DNA of 64,000 nt from Natronocalculus amylovorans (GTDB lineage: Archaea > Halobacteriota > Halobacteria > Halobacteriales > Haloferacaceae). Each line of letters starts with the position of its first letter. Position 1 is the first letter of the stretch. The position numbers and the translations under genes are program-made. The DNA lies in assembly GCF_023638035.1 (NCBI RefSeq), contig NZ_JAKRVX010000006.1, positions 1-64,000 of the forward strand, in the 5' to 3' direction. The notes below the pieces were generated by a model. That model saw only the letters and a list, made by a program, of their open reading frames with translations. It was not told where the DNA came from and ran no database searches. Shown here piece after piece: positions 51,759-61,125 of the stretch.

Positions 51759-53054
51759 ATGGTACGTGATATTGACAGACGTACGTTCGTGACTGGGGCC
51801 GCAGCGATCGGTGCTGCAGGGCTCGCAGGTTGTACTGGAAACGGAAACGGAAATGGCAACGGCAACGGTGACGGAAACGGAGACGACAGTGGAAACGGCA
51901 ACGGCAACGGTGGCGCTGGCCGTGAGGTCTCGCTCGGTGTACTGATGCCGATTACCGGTGATCTTGGATCACTTGGTGGGACGATTCGTGACGGTGCACT
52001 TCTTGTTAGAGACCAACTTGAGGATGCAGGTGTGGACTACGATATTAATATTGTCGAAGGGGATACACAGACCGACCCGACCGCTGGTGTGAGTGAAGCA
52101 AACTCGATGGTAAATGCTGGTGTTCCAGCAGTCGTTGGCCCGGCAGCATCCAATGTAAACTTCCAAGTTGTAGAGAATGTATTTATCCCAAACGGTGTTG
52201 TTGGTATGTCTCCATCAAGCACAGCACCTGGTGTAACTGACCTTGATGATGATGGCTACATTTTCCGGACCTGCCCGAGCGACGCGCTCCAAGGACAAGT
52301 GATGGGAGAGGTTGCACGCGATCGGCTTGAAGCTGAGACCGCTGCAACACTATTCCTTAACGATGACTATGGACAAGCGCTCGAAGCAGAATTTGTCTCC
52401 GCGTTTGAAGAAGATGGAGGAACCGTTCTCAATCAAGTGTCTTTCGAGCCTGAGCAGCCGTCATACTCACCACAGCTAGGAGATGCACTGGATGAAGACC
52501 CTGACACGCTAATGGTTGTTGGGTTCCCACAAAGTGGTATTCAGCTCTTCCGTGACTACTACTCCGACTACGACACTGGGGTCGACATTATTGTCCCGGA
52601 CGGACTTCGTGATTCGGACCTCCCCGGTGAGGTTGGCAACGATATGGAGAACGTCATCGGAACAGCGCCGCTTTCAGATGGACCTGGAAGCGACTTCTTC
52701 AATGAATCGTATGAAGAAGCCTACGATCGGAGCCCTGGTGTATTCAACGGACAGGCGTACGACGCTGCTGCGGTGCTCATCCTCGCAAACATTGCTGCAG
52801 GGGATAACGATGGCACTGCGATCCGCGATGAGATTCGAAATGTCGCAAACCCAGATGGAGAGGTCGTTGGGCCAGAGGATCTCCCAGAAGCCATTGAAAT
52901 GGTTGAGAACGGCGAAGAGATCAACTACCAAGGTGCATCCAGCAGTGTTGATTTCGACGATAATGGAGATATGATCGCAGTCGCCTACGAAATCTTCCAG
53001 TTCCTTGACGGTGGAATCGAGACACTTGATACACTCGATTTCGAAGCTGAATAA
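51759..53054 (+). CDS. ABC transporter substrate-binding lipoprotein, branched-chain amino acid type
   Basis: 431 aa from ATG 51759; TTTATAC 27 bases upstream fits a leaderless start. Twin-arginine lipoprotein signal: DIDRRTFVTGAAAIGAAGLAGC with lipid-carrying cysteine C25, then a Gly/Asn/Asp linker (27-52) and a periplasmic-binding-protein type I fold (GVLMPITGDLGSLGG, VPAVVGPAASN, LFLNDDYGQALEAEF, GQAYDAAAVL). It captures the substrate outside the membrane for the LivHMGF-like transporter encoded convergently downstream. Branched-chain amino acids are the family default; urea or other amides are possible. Confidence 0.9.
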   Translation: MVRDIDRRTFVTGAAAIGAAGLAGCTGNGNGNGNGNGDGNGDDSGNGNGNGGAGREVSLGVLMPITGDLGSLGGTIRDGALLVRDQLEDAGVDYDINIVEGDTQTDPTAGVSEANSMVNAGVPAVVGPAASNVNFQVVENVFIPNGVVGMSPSSTAPGVTDLDDDGYIFRTCPSDALQGQVMGEVARDRLEAETAATLFLNDDYGQALEAEFVSAFEEDGGTVLNQVSFEPEQPSYSPQLGDALDEDPDTLMVVGFPQSGIQLFRDYYSDYDTGVDIIVPDGLRDSDLPGEVGNDMENVIGTAPLSDGPGSDFFNESYEEAYDRSPGVFNGQAYDAAAVLILANIAAGDNDGTAIRDEIRNVANPDGEVVGPEDLPEAIEMVENGEEINYQGASSSVDFDDNGDMIAVAYEIFQFLDGGIETLDTLDFEAE

Positions 53055-53073
53055 TCCGATAGAACAAAATCGA

Positions 53074-53082
53074 TTTTTTTTT
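53074..53082 (+). terminator. Poly-T terminator of the substrate-binding gene
   Basis: A run of nine T about 20 bases after the stop, in the 35-base gap between convergent genes. Confidence 0.6.
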
Positions 53083-53089
53083 AGCGTGC

Positions 53090-53848
53090 TTACCCGCCGA
53101 GGAACTGCTGTCTTACGTCTTCATTGTCTAACAGCGCACGACCCGTGTCCATGTATCGATTCTCGCCTTGCGCAAGAACGTATCCACGATCGCAGCGGCG
53201 AAGCGCCTCTTTTGCATTCTGTTCAACCATCAAGATCGCCGTTCCATCATTGTTGATTCGGTCGATTCGATCGAACATCTCTTGAACCAAATCAGGTGCT
53301 AATCCTGCACTTGGCTCATCGAGCAGGAGTAGGTCTGGATCGAGCATCAGTGCGCGAGCCATTGCGACCATTTGCCGTTGCCCACCGGACATTGTCCCTG
53401 CTTTCTGATTCTGTCGTTCACGGAGTACTGGAAACCGATCGAACTGAAGTTCGATCCGATCTTCGGGAACTTCATCGAGAATATAGGCACCCATTTCGAG
53501 ATTTTCACGAACAGTAAGCGTTCCGAATACATTGTCATTCTGTGGGACATATCCAATGCCTTTGTGGATAATTTCGTCCGGCTTAAATCCATGAATCTTC
53601 TCGTCGTTGAATACAACTGATCCGCCCATGTACGTCGTCAGCCCAAAGACGGACTTCATAACGGTCGACTTTCCTGCGCCGTTTGGTCCAACGATCGTTA
53701 CGTATTCTCCCGCTGTAACATCCAAATCAACAGCAGTTAGAATCTGAAGATCGCCATATCCTGCGTCGAGGTTTCGGACTTCAAGTAACTCTGTGTCCGT
53801 ATTTAGGGAATCTGCGTCGCGCTCTTCAGCTGCCTGTTCGGTGGCCAT
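53090..53848 (-). CDS. livF: ABC transporter ATP-binding protein, LivF type
   Basis: 252 aa. LEVRNLDAGYGDLQILTAVDL, Walker A GPNGAGKST, Q-loop YVPQNDNVFGTLTVREN, signature MSGGQRQMVAMARALM and Walker B LLLDEPSAGLAPDLV. The short C-terminus matches LivF. It drives uptake together with LivG. The start overlaps the livG stop (TAATG), and it is last in the livH-livM-livG-livF operon. Confidence 0.92.
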   Translation of the reverse strand: MATEQAAEERDADSLNTDTELLEVRNLDAGYGDLQILTAVDLDVTAGEYVTIVGPNGAGKSTVMKSVFGLTTYMGGSVVFNDEKIHGFKPDEIIHKGIGYVPQNDNVFGTLTVRENLEMGAYILDEVPEDRIELQFDRFPVLRERQNQKAGTMSGGQRQMVAMARALMLDPDLLLLDEPSAGLAPDLVQEMFDRIDRINNDGTAILMVEQNAKEALRRCDRGYVLAQGENRYMDTGRALLDNEDVRQQFLGG

Positions 53849-54753
53849 TAGATATCCTCCCCAAGGTATGCATCAATCACTTGGTCATTGTTTTTGATCG
53901 CCTCTGGCTCTCCTTCTGCCAGTACTTTTCCTTGGTGCATCACAATCACGTGTTCACAGTTTTCCATAATAACATCCATATCGTGCTCAACAAGGAGGAA
54001 TGTAAGCCCCTCATTCACTCGAAGGTCATGAATCCGGTCGAGAATCTTCTCTTCCAGTGTTGGGTTCACCCCTGCCATTGGCTCATCTAACAGCAATAGG
54101 TCTGGATCTGTCATGAGCGCTCGGGCCATCTCCAATAGTTTTCGTTGTCCACCAGAGAGTGTCCCAGCTTCTTGTTCTGCAATGTGGTCAATCTCAAAGA
54201 ACTCAAGCATCTCCCACACTCGCTCTCGAAGCTCCGCTTCCTGTTCAACAACAGTACTCCGTGCGCCAGGGACGACCGATCGCCAGAGGTCTTCTCCAAG
54301 TTGGTGCTTTGGTGCAAGCATCAGATTCTCAAGGACCGTCATCTCAGGCAGCTCTCTGGCGATCTGGAACGTTCGAACCATGCCTTTGTTGGCAATTTCA
54401 TCGGGGCGCCTGCCAGTAATGTCCTCTCCGTTGAATGTCACCGTGCCACTGTTTGGTTCGAGCGCACCTGCGATGAGGTTGAATGTCGTCGATTTTCCGG
54501 CACCATTTGGGCCGATCAACCCAGTAACAGTCCCAGATTCGACAGTAAAACTCACACCGTCAACAGCAGTAATTCCACCAAATGTTTTCCGAAGGTTATC
54601 CACCGATAGTGGGACTGTTCGGGGCGTGGACGCAGCCGCTCGTTCAACTTCGGAGTCTCGTGATTCTGGCTCAACAGTGGCCGTACCACCCTGTGATGTT
54701 GAGGCGGTCTCTACAGCCTCATCTATGTGTGTCTCGTCAGATGCATCGCTCAT
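53848..54753 (-). CDS. livG: ABC transporter ATP-binding protein, LivG type
   Basis: 301 aa. A Ser/Thr/Glu-rich N-terminal 45 residues precede the ATPase: VDNLRKTFGGITAVDGVSF, Walker A GPNGAGKST, a long loop after the Q-loop (FQIARELPEMTVLENLMLAPKHQLGED) characteristic of LivG, signature LSGGQRKLLEMARALM, Walker B LLLDEPMAGVNP and H-loop VEHDMDVIM. Overlaps livM by four bases. Confidence 0.92.
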   Translation of the reverse strand: MSDASDETHIDEAVETASTSQGGTATVEPESRDSEVERAAASTPRTVPLSVDNLRKTFGGITAVDGVSFTVESGTVTGLIGPNGAGKSTTFNLIAGALEPNSGTVTFNGEDITGRRPDEIANKGMVRTFQIARELPEMTVLENLMLAPKHQLGEDLWRSVVPGARSTVVEQEAELRERVWEMLEFFEIDHIAEQEAGTLSGGQRKLLEMARALMTDPDLLLLDEPMAGVNPTLEEKILDRIHDLRVNEGLTFLLVEHDMDVIMENCEHVIVMHQGKVLAEGEPEAIKNNDQVIDAYLGEDI

Positions 54754-56132
54754 TGGTTCTCACCTCCATCGGTTGCCGTTGTTGGTTGTTTTTCTGGACG
54801 CGTTGAGAGGTCAACCGCTGCAGCAGGCTCGTTTCGTCCACCAAGTGCTCCATCAGGCCGTGTCTGAATAATAATAATGAGGACGGTCCCAAGAAGCACG
54901 AACACAAGTGCCGATCGGTTTGCAACTGCATACGCGAAAAATGGCGTAATATCTCCAGATAGAATCGGGGCCACTGCGTCACCGAAACTGTTCGGTGCAC
55001 GTCCAAAATCAACGCGATTACCAAGCGCACCAAGTGCACGACGTGGCCCTTCAAACAGTAGCCCAACAAAGAGTATGGAACCGATGATGCTCCCTGTATT
55101 GGAGCCGGAGCCACCGATAATAACGGCGACAAAGATGTAGAATGTAACAACAGGCATGAAGTCGTTTGGACTGACAAAGCCAAAGCTTCCCTGCCAAAGG
55201 ATTCCGGCAAGCCCCATCAGCGCACAGCCGAGCATGAATACTTTAACTTTGAATATTTCAACATGTTTACCGAGCGAACTTGCAACAAGCTCATCCTCCC
55301 TGATTGATTTCAGTACTCGCCCAAATGGCGAGTTACCGATTCGAGATAAGAGCCAATAGAATCCGAGCAAGACCACTGCAAGCACCAGCACGTACGCCCA
55401 TTCTACGACCACATTTTGTTGGATACCAATAGGATCTGTGACAGCGAAGACAGCATCACCAAGTGGTGTTGGGTTACCTGCTCTCCCACCCTCAAAAAAG
55501 AGCGTACGAACTGGCCCTGCTGGGGATGGTACCTGAATTCCGCTTCCTGCACCGGTTCCAGCACCGCCATCTGGAAGAAATCCAACTCTGGAAGTGATTG
55601 TACTCGTCGCTCCCTGTATCCACTGGTTGAATGCTTCGGAGTTGTACGTTAACCGAATAATTTCGGAGAGGCCAAGCGTAACGATCGCAAGGTAGTCCGC
55701 CTTCAACCGAAGGGCAGGTAATGCAGCGACAAGCCCGACAAGCGCTGCTGCGACCATTCCACCAATAATGCCGATCGGAACCGGGAGTCCCAGTCCCGGA
55801 GGGCTCCCTGCAGGGTCACCAGATAACATTGCCATTGTGTACACACCAACAGCCATGAACCCTGCAACACCGATATTGAACAGTCCGGTGTATCCCCAGT
55901 GGAGATTGAGTGCAAGCGCCAACATTCCGTACACCAGTATGAGGAATGTGAGGAATCGGAGTGTACTCACAACGCTGTTTATCCCCTGTCCAAAGACAAA
56001 AATCGTAAACAGCGCGTAGATGGCGAACAACGCACCAAAGACCAACAGTAGGTCTGACGATCGGCGCGAAAGTCCGTCAAAGAGGCCACCTAGTGGTCCG
56101 TCTGCACCTGCATCCGAGTTGGTATCGCTCAT
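54750..56132 (-). CDS. livM: ABC transporter permease, LivM type
   Basis: 460 aa with about ten hydrophobic segments and the BPD_transp_2 pattern: LALNLHWGYTGLFNIGVAGFMAVGVYT, ALRLKADYLAIVTLGLSEIIRLTYNSE, FGRVLKSIREDELVASSLGKHVEIFKVKVFMLG and FVAVIIGGSGSNTGSIIG. The region 190-245 is a Gly/Pro-rich extracellular insert. Stop and start overlap with livG and livH by four bases each. Confidence 0.9.
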   Translation of the reverse strand: MSDTNSDAGADGPLGGLFDGLSRRSSDLLLVFGALFAIYALFTIFVFGQGINSVVSTLRFLTFLILVYGMLALALNLHWGYTGLFNIGVAGFMAVGVYTMAMLSGDPAGSPPGLGLPVPIGIIGGMVAAALVGLVAALPALRLKADYLAIVTLGLSEIIRLTYNSEAFNQWIQGATSTITSRVGFLPDGGAGTGAGSGIQVPSPAGPVRTLFFEGGRAGNPTPLGDAVFAVTDPIGIQQNVVVEWAYVLVLAVVLLGFYWLLSRIGNSPFGRVLKSIREDELVASSLGKHVEIFKVKVFMLGCALMGLAGILWQGSFGFVSPNDFMPVVTFYIFVAVIIGGSGSNTGSIIGSILFVGLLFEGPRRALGALGNRVDFGRAPNSFGDAVAPILSGDITPFFAYAVANRSALVFVLLGTVLIIIIQTRPDGALGGRNEPAAAVDLSTRPEKQPTTATDGGENQ

Positions 56133-57265
56133 GCAGTAGACACCCCACTAAAGATCCCTTCAGGGCGGAGTAACAACACCAAAATCATGAGCGCAAATGC
56201 GGCTGCTTCATTGAAATCGGATGGGATCCATACAAGTGAGACTGAGTACGTAATACCGATCAGAAGCCCACCAGCGATCGCCCCATAGATCGATCCGATA
56301 CCACCGAGAATCACTGCTGCGAAGATCAACAACAACAAGAACCAACCGAGGTTGAATCCGATCGTTCCACGATCGAGTACAACGAGATAGCCGGCAACCC
56401 CTGCAAGTCCACCACCAATGACCCATGTTGCTTGGACAATCCGTTCCGTCGGAATCCCCGTCACTAGTGCAAGGTCCTGATTGTCAGCCATTGCCCGCAT
56501 TGCTTTTCCGAGCTTTGTTCGCTGAAGCATAAAATGCATGCCGAGCATGAGTGCAACTGCAGCAACAACAAGGGTGACCTCATGCAAATTAACACTTAGA
56601 CCAGCAATATCGACACGGACATCGGTTGTGTCGACAACACCGCGGTTGCTTGCACCGAACATGAACTGAATGATGTATCTGAGTGCAAGTGCCACACCAA
56701 TACTGGCAATCAAGAGGCTGATTCCACCTCGGCCGCGCATCGGTTTGTACACGATTCGATCGATCGCAAGCGCAAGCAGAATCGTCACCCCTGCGGCAAC
56801 CACCATTCCAACAAGGATCGAAAGCGGTGCCTGAACGATGCTTGCTCCGATCTCGTCCGCAAACGGTGCACCACCTCCCGCTCGGACAAACAGGAGTTCC
56901 CCAACACTCACGACACCGAAGCCAGCAACAACGTAAGACGCTGCCCAGCCTGCAAATGCGCCCGACGTGAGTAGGTCCCCGTGTGAGAAGTTTGCAAAAC
57001 TAAGGATACTGTACGTCATCGATAGCCCGATTCCAGCAAGTCCAATAATCAATCCAATAACAATACCATTCCACAACATTCCGCCAAACCGTTGTGCTGA
57101 GAGTGACCCACCGAACGACCGGTTTGCAGTGAGTGCAATTTCGACTCCGGCCAACCGGAACAAAAGATCAACCAGCAACAACGCACCAAACACACCCACA
57201 AGAATGAGTGGTGCTTGTTCACGGATCGTGTGACGATCTAAACGACGTGACTCAGTGACTCCCAT
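56129..57265 (-). CDS. livH: ABC transporter permease, LivH type
   Basis: 378 aa, about eight membrane segments. IGLAGIGLSMTYSILSFANFSHGDLLTSGAFAGW and LGKAMRAMADNQDLALVTGIPTERIVQATWVIGGGLAGVAGYL and AAVILGGIGSIYGAIAGGLLIG are LivH hallmarks. First gene of the transporter operon. The substrate-binding gene is not part of this operon but converges with it from the other end. Confidence 0.92.
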   Translation of the reverse strand: MGVTESRRLDRHTIREQAPLILVGVFGALLLVDLLFRLAGVEIALTANRSFGGSLSAQRFGGMLWNGIVIGLIIGLAGIGLSMTYSILSFANFSHGDLLTSGAFAGWAASYVVAGFGVVSVGELLFVRAGGGAPFADEIGASIVQAPLSILVGMVVAAGVTILLALAIDRIVYKPMRGRGGISLLIASIGVALALRYIIQFMFGASNRGVVDTTDVRVDIAGLSVNLHEVTLVVAAVALMLGMHFMLQRTKLGKAMRAMADNQDLALVTGIPTERIVQATWVIGGGLAGVAGYLVVLDRGTIGFNLGWFLLLLIFAAVILGGIGSIYGAIAGGLLIGITYSVSLVWIPSDFNEAAAFALMILVLLLRPEGIFSGVSTA

Positions 57266-57383
57266 GCGTACGTATCACAAACTATCAGGGTTGCCGCAGA
57301 ATACATAACTCTTCGCTCTTTCTGTCAACATTTAATAGCGAAACATAAGCTATTGGGGCACAATCTGCTAGCTGACACCGCTT

Positions 57384-57869
57384 GTGACCATCATAACTGC
57401 TGCGACAGCCGCGGATATTGAACCGATCGTCGATGCATGGTTGTTGCTCGCGCGGGATCAACAGCGATATGGGTCCACACTGAAGATCGAAGAGAATCGA
57501 ACAGCGATCCGAAAGGAAGTGACACACCTCATTGTTGCTGATAATCTCTTTGTTGCCCGTCGCGAAGGTGAGCTCTGTGGCTTTGTCATGTTCCATACCC
57601 AAGACGGGGTTTATTCTGAGTCTGTCTCTCGTGGAACTGTCACAAATATTTTTGTACTGCCAGCATACCGCGGAGAAGGAATTGGTTCAGCACTACTCTC
57701 AAAAGCAGAAAACGCACTCTATGAAGACGGTGTGGACCTCGTTACATTGGAGGTCCTTGCGGAGAATGTAGATGCAAGACGATTCTATGACCGTGAAGGA
57801 TATTCGCCACACCGCATCGAGGTTGCAAAAGAATTCGAAAGGGATAACAACTCACGGGAACACAGATAA
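57384..57869 (+). CDS. GNAT-family N-acetyltransferase
   Basis: 161 aa with a GTG start. Acetyl-CoA loop (motif A) VTNIFVLPAYRGEGIGSALLSKAENAL, preceded by GELCGFVMFH and followed by TLEVLAENVDARRFYDREGYSPHRIE. Complete GNAT fold, soluble. The substrate is unknown; RimI-like protein acetylation or small-molecule acetylation are both possible. It ends 11 bases before tRNA-Thr on the same strand. Confidence 0.88.
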   Translation: MTIITAATAADIEPIVDAWLLLARDQQRYGSTLKIEENRTAIRKEVTHLIVADNLFVARREGELCGFVMFHTQDGVYSESVSRGTVTNIFVLPAYRGEGIGSALLSKAENALYEDGVDLVTLEVLAENVDARRFYDREGYSPHRIEVAKEFERDNNSREHR

Positions 57870-57880
57870 CTTGCAGGCGC

Positions 57881-57954
57881 GCTAGGAGAGCATAGGCGGT
57901 TTATGCACTCGACTTGTAATCGAGACTTCCGGGGTTCAAATCCCCGTCCTAGCT
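57881..57954 (+). tRNA. tRNA-Thr (anticodon TGT)
   Basis: 74 bases. Acceptor stem GCTAGGA/TCCTAGC; D-arm GCAT/ATGC; anticodon stem CTCGA/TCGAG with loop CTTGTAA, anticodon TGT; T-arm CGGGG-TTCAAAT-CCCCG. No intron and no encoded CCA. Confidence 0.95.
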
Positions 57955-57968
57955 CTATTTTGTTCCGA

Positions 57969-58259
57969 CTATTTTCTGAGCCCACCGGATTCCTTGATCG
58001 ACATGATATGTCGAACGTTTAGGTAGATCTCTTCAGGAGATGTCTCTTCTTCACCATCATACAGATCGCTCACACGGTACAGGATAGCCGATAGCTGCTT
58101 ACTTTCTGATGATTTTCCTCGAACATCTTCCGCGATCTCTCGAAGCAGTGCAACCCGATCGCCGTCTGGATTAAATGTCTGGTCATTTTCGGGAGCCATC
58201 TGCCAATCGACGTCAGCGGCATCCAATGCATCATCCCCAGCTTGGTCGTCCCCATTCAT
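57969..58259 (-). CDS. Small conserved haloarchaeal protein
   Basis: 96 aa, acidic N-terminus (DDQAGDDALDAADVDWQMAPE) and a helical C-terminal half (LREIAEDVRGKSSESKQLSAILYRVSDLYD, EEIYLNVRHIMSIKESGG). No named family is recognised. It overlaps the Mrp/ApbC gene by four bases and is translated with it, so a role connected with iron-sulfur cluster handling is possible by context only. Confidence 0.72.
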   Translation of the reverse strand: MNGDDQAGDDALDAADVDWQMAPENDQTFNPDGDRVALLREIAEDVRGKSSESKQLSAILYRVSDLYDGEEETSPEEIYLNVRHIMSIKESGGLRK

Positions 58260-59302
58260 TGACCACTGGCCTCGCGGCGACGAACAATGCCGACATTGTT
58301 TGCAACGTTCTCAGTGAGTGTTTTGAATGCGTCTGCGGTTTCTGAGTCATCGCGAAGGACGATCGGCTCACCACCATCACCACCGCTTCGAACAGCTGGA
58401 TCGAGTGGGATCCCACCGAGGAATGGAAGCTCTTCTTCGGCTGCAAACGCTTCGCCGCCACCAGAGCCGAATACATCGTGAATGCTGTTACAGTCGGGAC
58501 AGCGGAATCCAGACATATTTTCAGCAATCCCAAGTACAGTTGTCTGATGCTTTCCAAACATTCGGAGCCCTTTCTTTGCATCATCAAGCGCAACCTGTTG
58601 TGGGGTGGTTACAATCACGGCACCAGTTAGTGGAAGCGTCTGTAACACGGTGAGTTGTGTATCTCCCGTTCCAGGAGGGAGATCAAGCACCATATAATCA
58701 AGCGACCCCCACTCAACATCCTCAACCAACTGTGTGAGGAGCTTATGCACCATGGGGCCACGCCAAATAACTGGATCATCGGGCCCAACGAGGAAATCCA
58801 TACTCATGAGCTTCATCCCGTATTTTTCCGGTGGGATGATTGTCCGATCCTCTGTTGCTTCTGGATGGTCTTTTGCGGCAACCATTCGTGGGACATTTGG
58901 ACCATACACGTCCGCATCAAAGAGCCCAACTCGTGCGCCAAGTTTTGAAAGCCCTGCTGCAAGATTTACTGCAACAGTTGACTTTCCAACCCCTCCTTTG
59001 CCTGACGCGACTGCAATAATGTTTTCAACGCCCGGTAGTACATCATCACTCGCGTTCATACCGGATGGTATTTTTGCCGTCAAATCGATCGCATATCCGG
59101 TCTCGGATAGCGCTTCTCGGACGTCAGCAGCGATCGAACTCTCATGAGGTGAGTATGGTGCACCTAGTGCAAGCGAGATTCGGATTGTTTCTTCATCATC
59201 ATCAACATCGATCGCGTTGACAAGCCCAAGCGAAACAATATCATCTCCAAGTGCAGGGTCCACAACAGCTTCAAGTCGTTGGGAAACAGCGTCCGCATCC
59301 AT
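58256..59302 (-). CDS. apbC: Mrp/ApbC (Nbp35-type) iron-sulfur cluster carrier ATPase
   Basis: 348 aa from ATG 59302 (MDADAVSQRLEAVVDPALGDDIVSLG); an in-frame start three codons earlier exists. N-terminal DUF59 (MIP18) domain, then a P-loop ATPase with GKGGVGKST, LFDADVYGPNVPRM, LDLPPGTGDTQLT and PQQVALDDAKKGLRMFGK, and a CxxC (FRCPDCN) that binds the bridging cluster in a dimer. It transfers Fe-S clusters to target proteins in the cytoplasm. Followed on the same strand by the small protein gene it overlaps. Confidence 0.92.
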   Translation of the reverse strand: MDADAVSQRLEAVVDPALGDDIVSLGLVNAIDVDDDEETIRISLALGAPYSPHESSIAADVREALSETGYAIDLTAKIPSGMNASDDVLPGVENIIAVASGKGGVGKSTVAVNLAAGLSKLGARVGLFDADVYGPNVPRMVAAKDHPEATEDRTIIPPEKYGMKLMSMDFLVGPDDPVIWRGPMVHKLLTQLVEDVEWGSLDYMVLDLPPGTGDTQLTVLQTLPLTGAVIVTTPQQVALDDAKKGLRMFGKHQTTVLGIAENMSGFRCPDCNSIHDVFGSGGGEAFAAEEELPFLGGIPLDPAVRSGGDGGEPIVLRDDSETADAFKTLTENVANNVGIVRRREASGQ

Positions 59303-59361
59303 ACACACCACTCCGAGACTGTGCCGAATAAGGATTGTTGTGTACGCAGGTCTATTGACGG

Positions 59362-60102
59362 TTACTGAGAGCCATCAATATAGGTTCCAACAGCCTCCCC
59401 GTCAAGAAACGGCTGAAGCTGTTCTGGACCAAAGATTGTGGCTGGTGCGCCCAATGAAAGCAACGTTTTGACTTTTCCAGCCATGCCACCGCTTACGTCT
59501 GTGCTTTCGCTGCCACCAAGATAGGCTTCAACATCATCATATGAATAGATCTGCTCAATAACATTGTCTTCGTCATCTAACACGCCAGGGACAGTCGAGC
59601 AGATACCGATCCGGTCGGCCGAAAGTCCTGTTGCAACATGCGTGACGACCTCATCACCGCTTAGAACGGTTGCCCCATGCTCTTCATGTGCAATCACGTC
59701 GCCGTGGAGGACTGGGACTGCCCCCTCTTTAAGAAGCCGATCGATACTGGAAACCGGAAGCGACAACGTCCCATCTCGATCCCGTTCCGCAACAGAAAGC
59801 GGGTGCACGGGTACTGCAGGAATCGAACGATCGTGCAGGACGTCCAACACTGCAGTATTGAGTCGCTTCATCGCAGCATGCACTGCGTAGATACCATCCC
59901 AGTTTGTAGTCCCCACTGTCGTCGAAATACCATGTTCTGCGGCATGGACATGACCGAAGCTTCCACCACCATGGACAATCACTAACGGCTCGCTAACCGA
60001 CATAAGTGCATCTGCAGCAGCCGCTAATGCCCTGGTATCGACCGTTTCTGGAGTGTTTTTGTCTGTGATAACACTTCCACCCAGTTTGAGTACGGTGACC
60101 AT
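59362..60102 (-). CDS. ipk: Isopentenyl phosphate kinase
   Basis: 246 aa. Amino-acid-kinase fold: VLKLGGSVITDK, IVHGGGSFGHVHA with the active-site histidine H51 that marks isopentenyl phosphate kinase, VHPLSVAERDRDG, LHGDVI, LSGDEVV and DVSGGMAGKV. It makes isopentenyl diphosphate in the alternative (archaeal) mevalonate pathway. Its start is adjacent to the mvk stop without a gap. Confidence 0.94.
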   Translation of the reverse strand: MVTVLKLGGSVITDKNTPETVDTRALAAAADALMSVSEPLVIVHGGGSFGHVHAAEHGISTTVGTTNWDGIYAVHAAMKRLNTAVLDVLHDRSIPAVPVHPLSVAERDRDGTLSLPVSSIDRLLKEGAVPVLHGDVIAHEEHGATVLSGDEVVTHVATGLSADRIGICSTVPGVLDDEDNVIEQIYSYDDVEAYLGGSESTDVSGGMAGKVKTLLSLGAPATIFGPEQLQPFLDGEAVGTYIDGSQ

Positions 60103-61125
60103 CTATGGCTCCTCAACGCGAACGCCATCCATCGAGAGCTCGGCTCGGAATGCATCCTCACAGCCAGGTGTAAACCGAAGTGCAGTCCGTGTCTCCGGTG
60201 TTGAGTCAAGCGCGACAATGCATCCTCCACCACCTGCACCAGTGAGCTTTGCTCCATATGCACCGGCGTCGCGGGCTGACCATACCATTGCATCCAACGA
60301 TCGGGACGAGACGCCAAGCGCAGATAACAATCCATGATTGAAGTTCATCAGCTCACCAAGTTCCGTGAGTAGCTGTTCGCTCGGTGCAGCAGTTGGATCC
60401 GACTCCGCCAGCAGGAGTTCGCCACGGCGAACAATATCACCAATCGACGATACGGTATCTGCAGCGAACGAATAGGTGTTTTTTAGCTCTCGAACGCCCG
60501 AAACAAGTGTCCCTGTATCTCCGGCCCCGCCATCAAACCCAACAACGATCGGCAGTCGTGGCGTTTCGATCGTCTGACAGTCATCACCTTCGACTCGAAC
60601 AGCGCCACCCATTGCTGAACAAAATGTATCTGCCCGTGAAGCCTGTCCGTCTTGAACCTCAAACTCCGCTCGATATGCTCGATTCGCAACTTCACGTGTT
60701 TCAATCGGTGCGTCAAGCGATCGTGTTGCAGCGTCAATCAATGCGACAACGACCGCAGCAGACGACCCAAGCCCCGCTCCAAGTGGGATATCGCTCTCGA
60801 CAGTAATATTGAACCCCGCTTTTGGTGATTCCGCAGCAGCACGTGCCTGTCGGACTGCAGCGTCAACATATCCCATTGCCGCATCAACAAGCGAAGATGG
60901 AACCGCAACATCCGGTCGATCACCAGTTGAGCCATCATATTCGACTGTAAATCCATCAAGTGTTAGATCGCGTGCCTCTACCCGAACGTGATCATCTTCT
61001 CTTGGTTCAACGGTGACGCGTGCGCGCCGTTCGATTGCACAGGGGATCGCAGGCTCCCCATATACGACGGCATGCTCGCCGAAGAGATACACTTTGCCCG
61101 GTGCGCTTGAAGTAGTCATATTCAT
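60103..61125 (-). CDS. mvk: Mevalonate kinase
   Basis: 340 aa (a second ATG two codons downstream is also possible). GHMP kinase motifs: APGKVYLFGEHAVVYGEPA, IPLGAGLGSSAAVVVA, EFEVQDGQASRADTF, and KLTGAGGGGCIVAL. It phosphorylates mevalonate for isoprenoid lipid synthesis and forms an operon with ipk. A TATAAAAA box (61197-61207) lies about 75 bases before the start on the minus strand. Confidence 0.94.
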   Translation of the reverse strand: MNMTTSSAPGKVYLFGEHAVVYGEPAIPCAIERRARVTVEPREDDHVRVEARDLTLDGFTVEYDGSTGDRPDVAVPSSLVDAAMGYVDAAVRQARAAAESPKAGFNITVESDIPLGAGLGSSAAVVVALIDAATRSLDAPIETREVANRAYRAEFEVQDGQASRADTFCSAMGGAVRVEGDDCQTIETPRLPIVVGFDGGAGDTGTLVSGVRELKNTYSFAADTVSSIGDIVRRGELLLAESDPTAAPSEQLLTELGELMNFNHGLLSALGVSSRSLDAMVWSARDAGAYGAKLTGAGGGGCIVALDSTPETRTALRFTPGCEDAFRAELSMDGVRVEEP

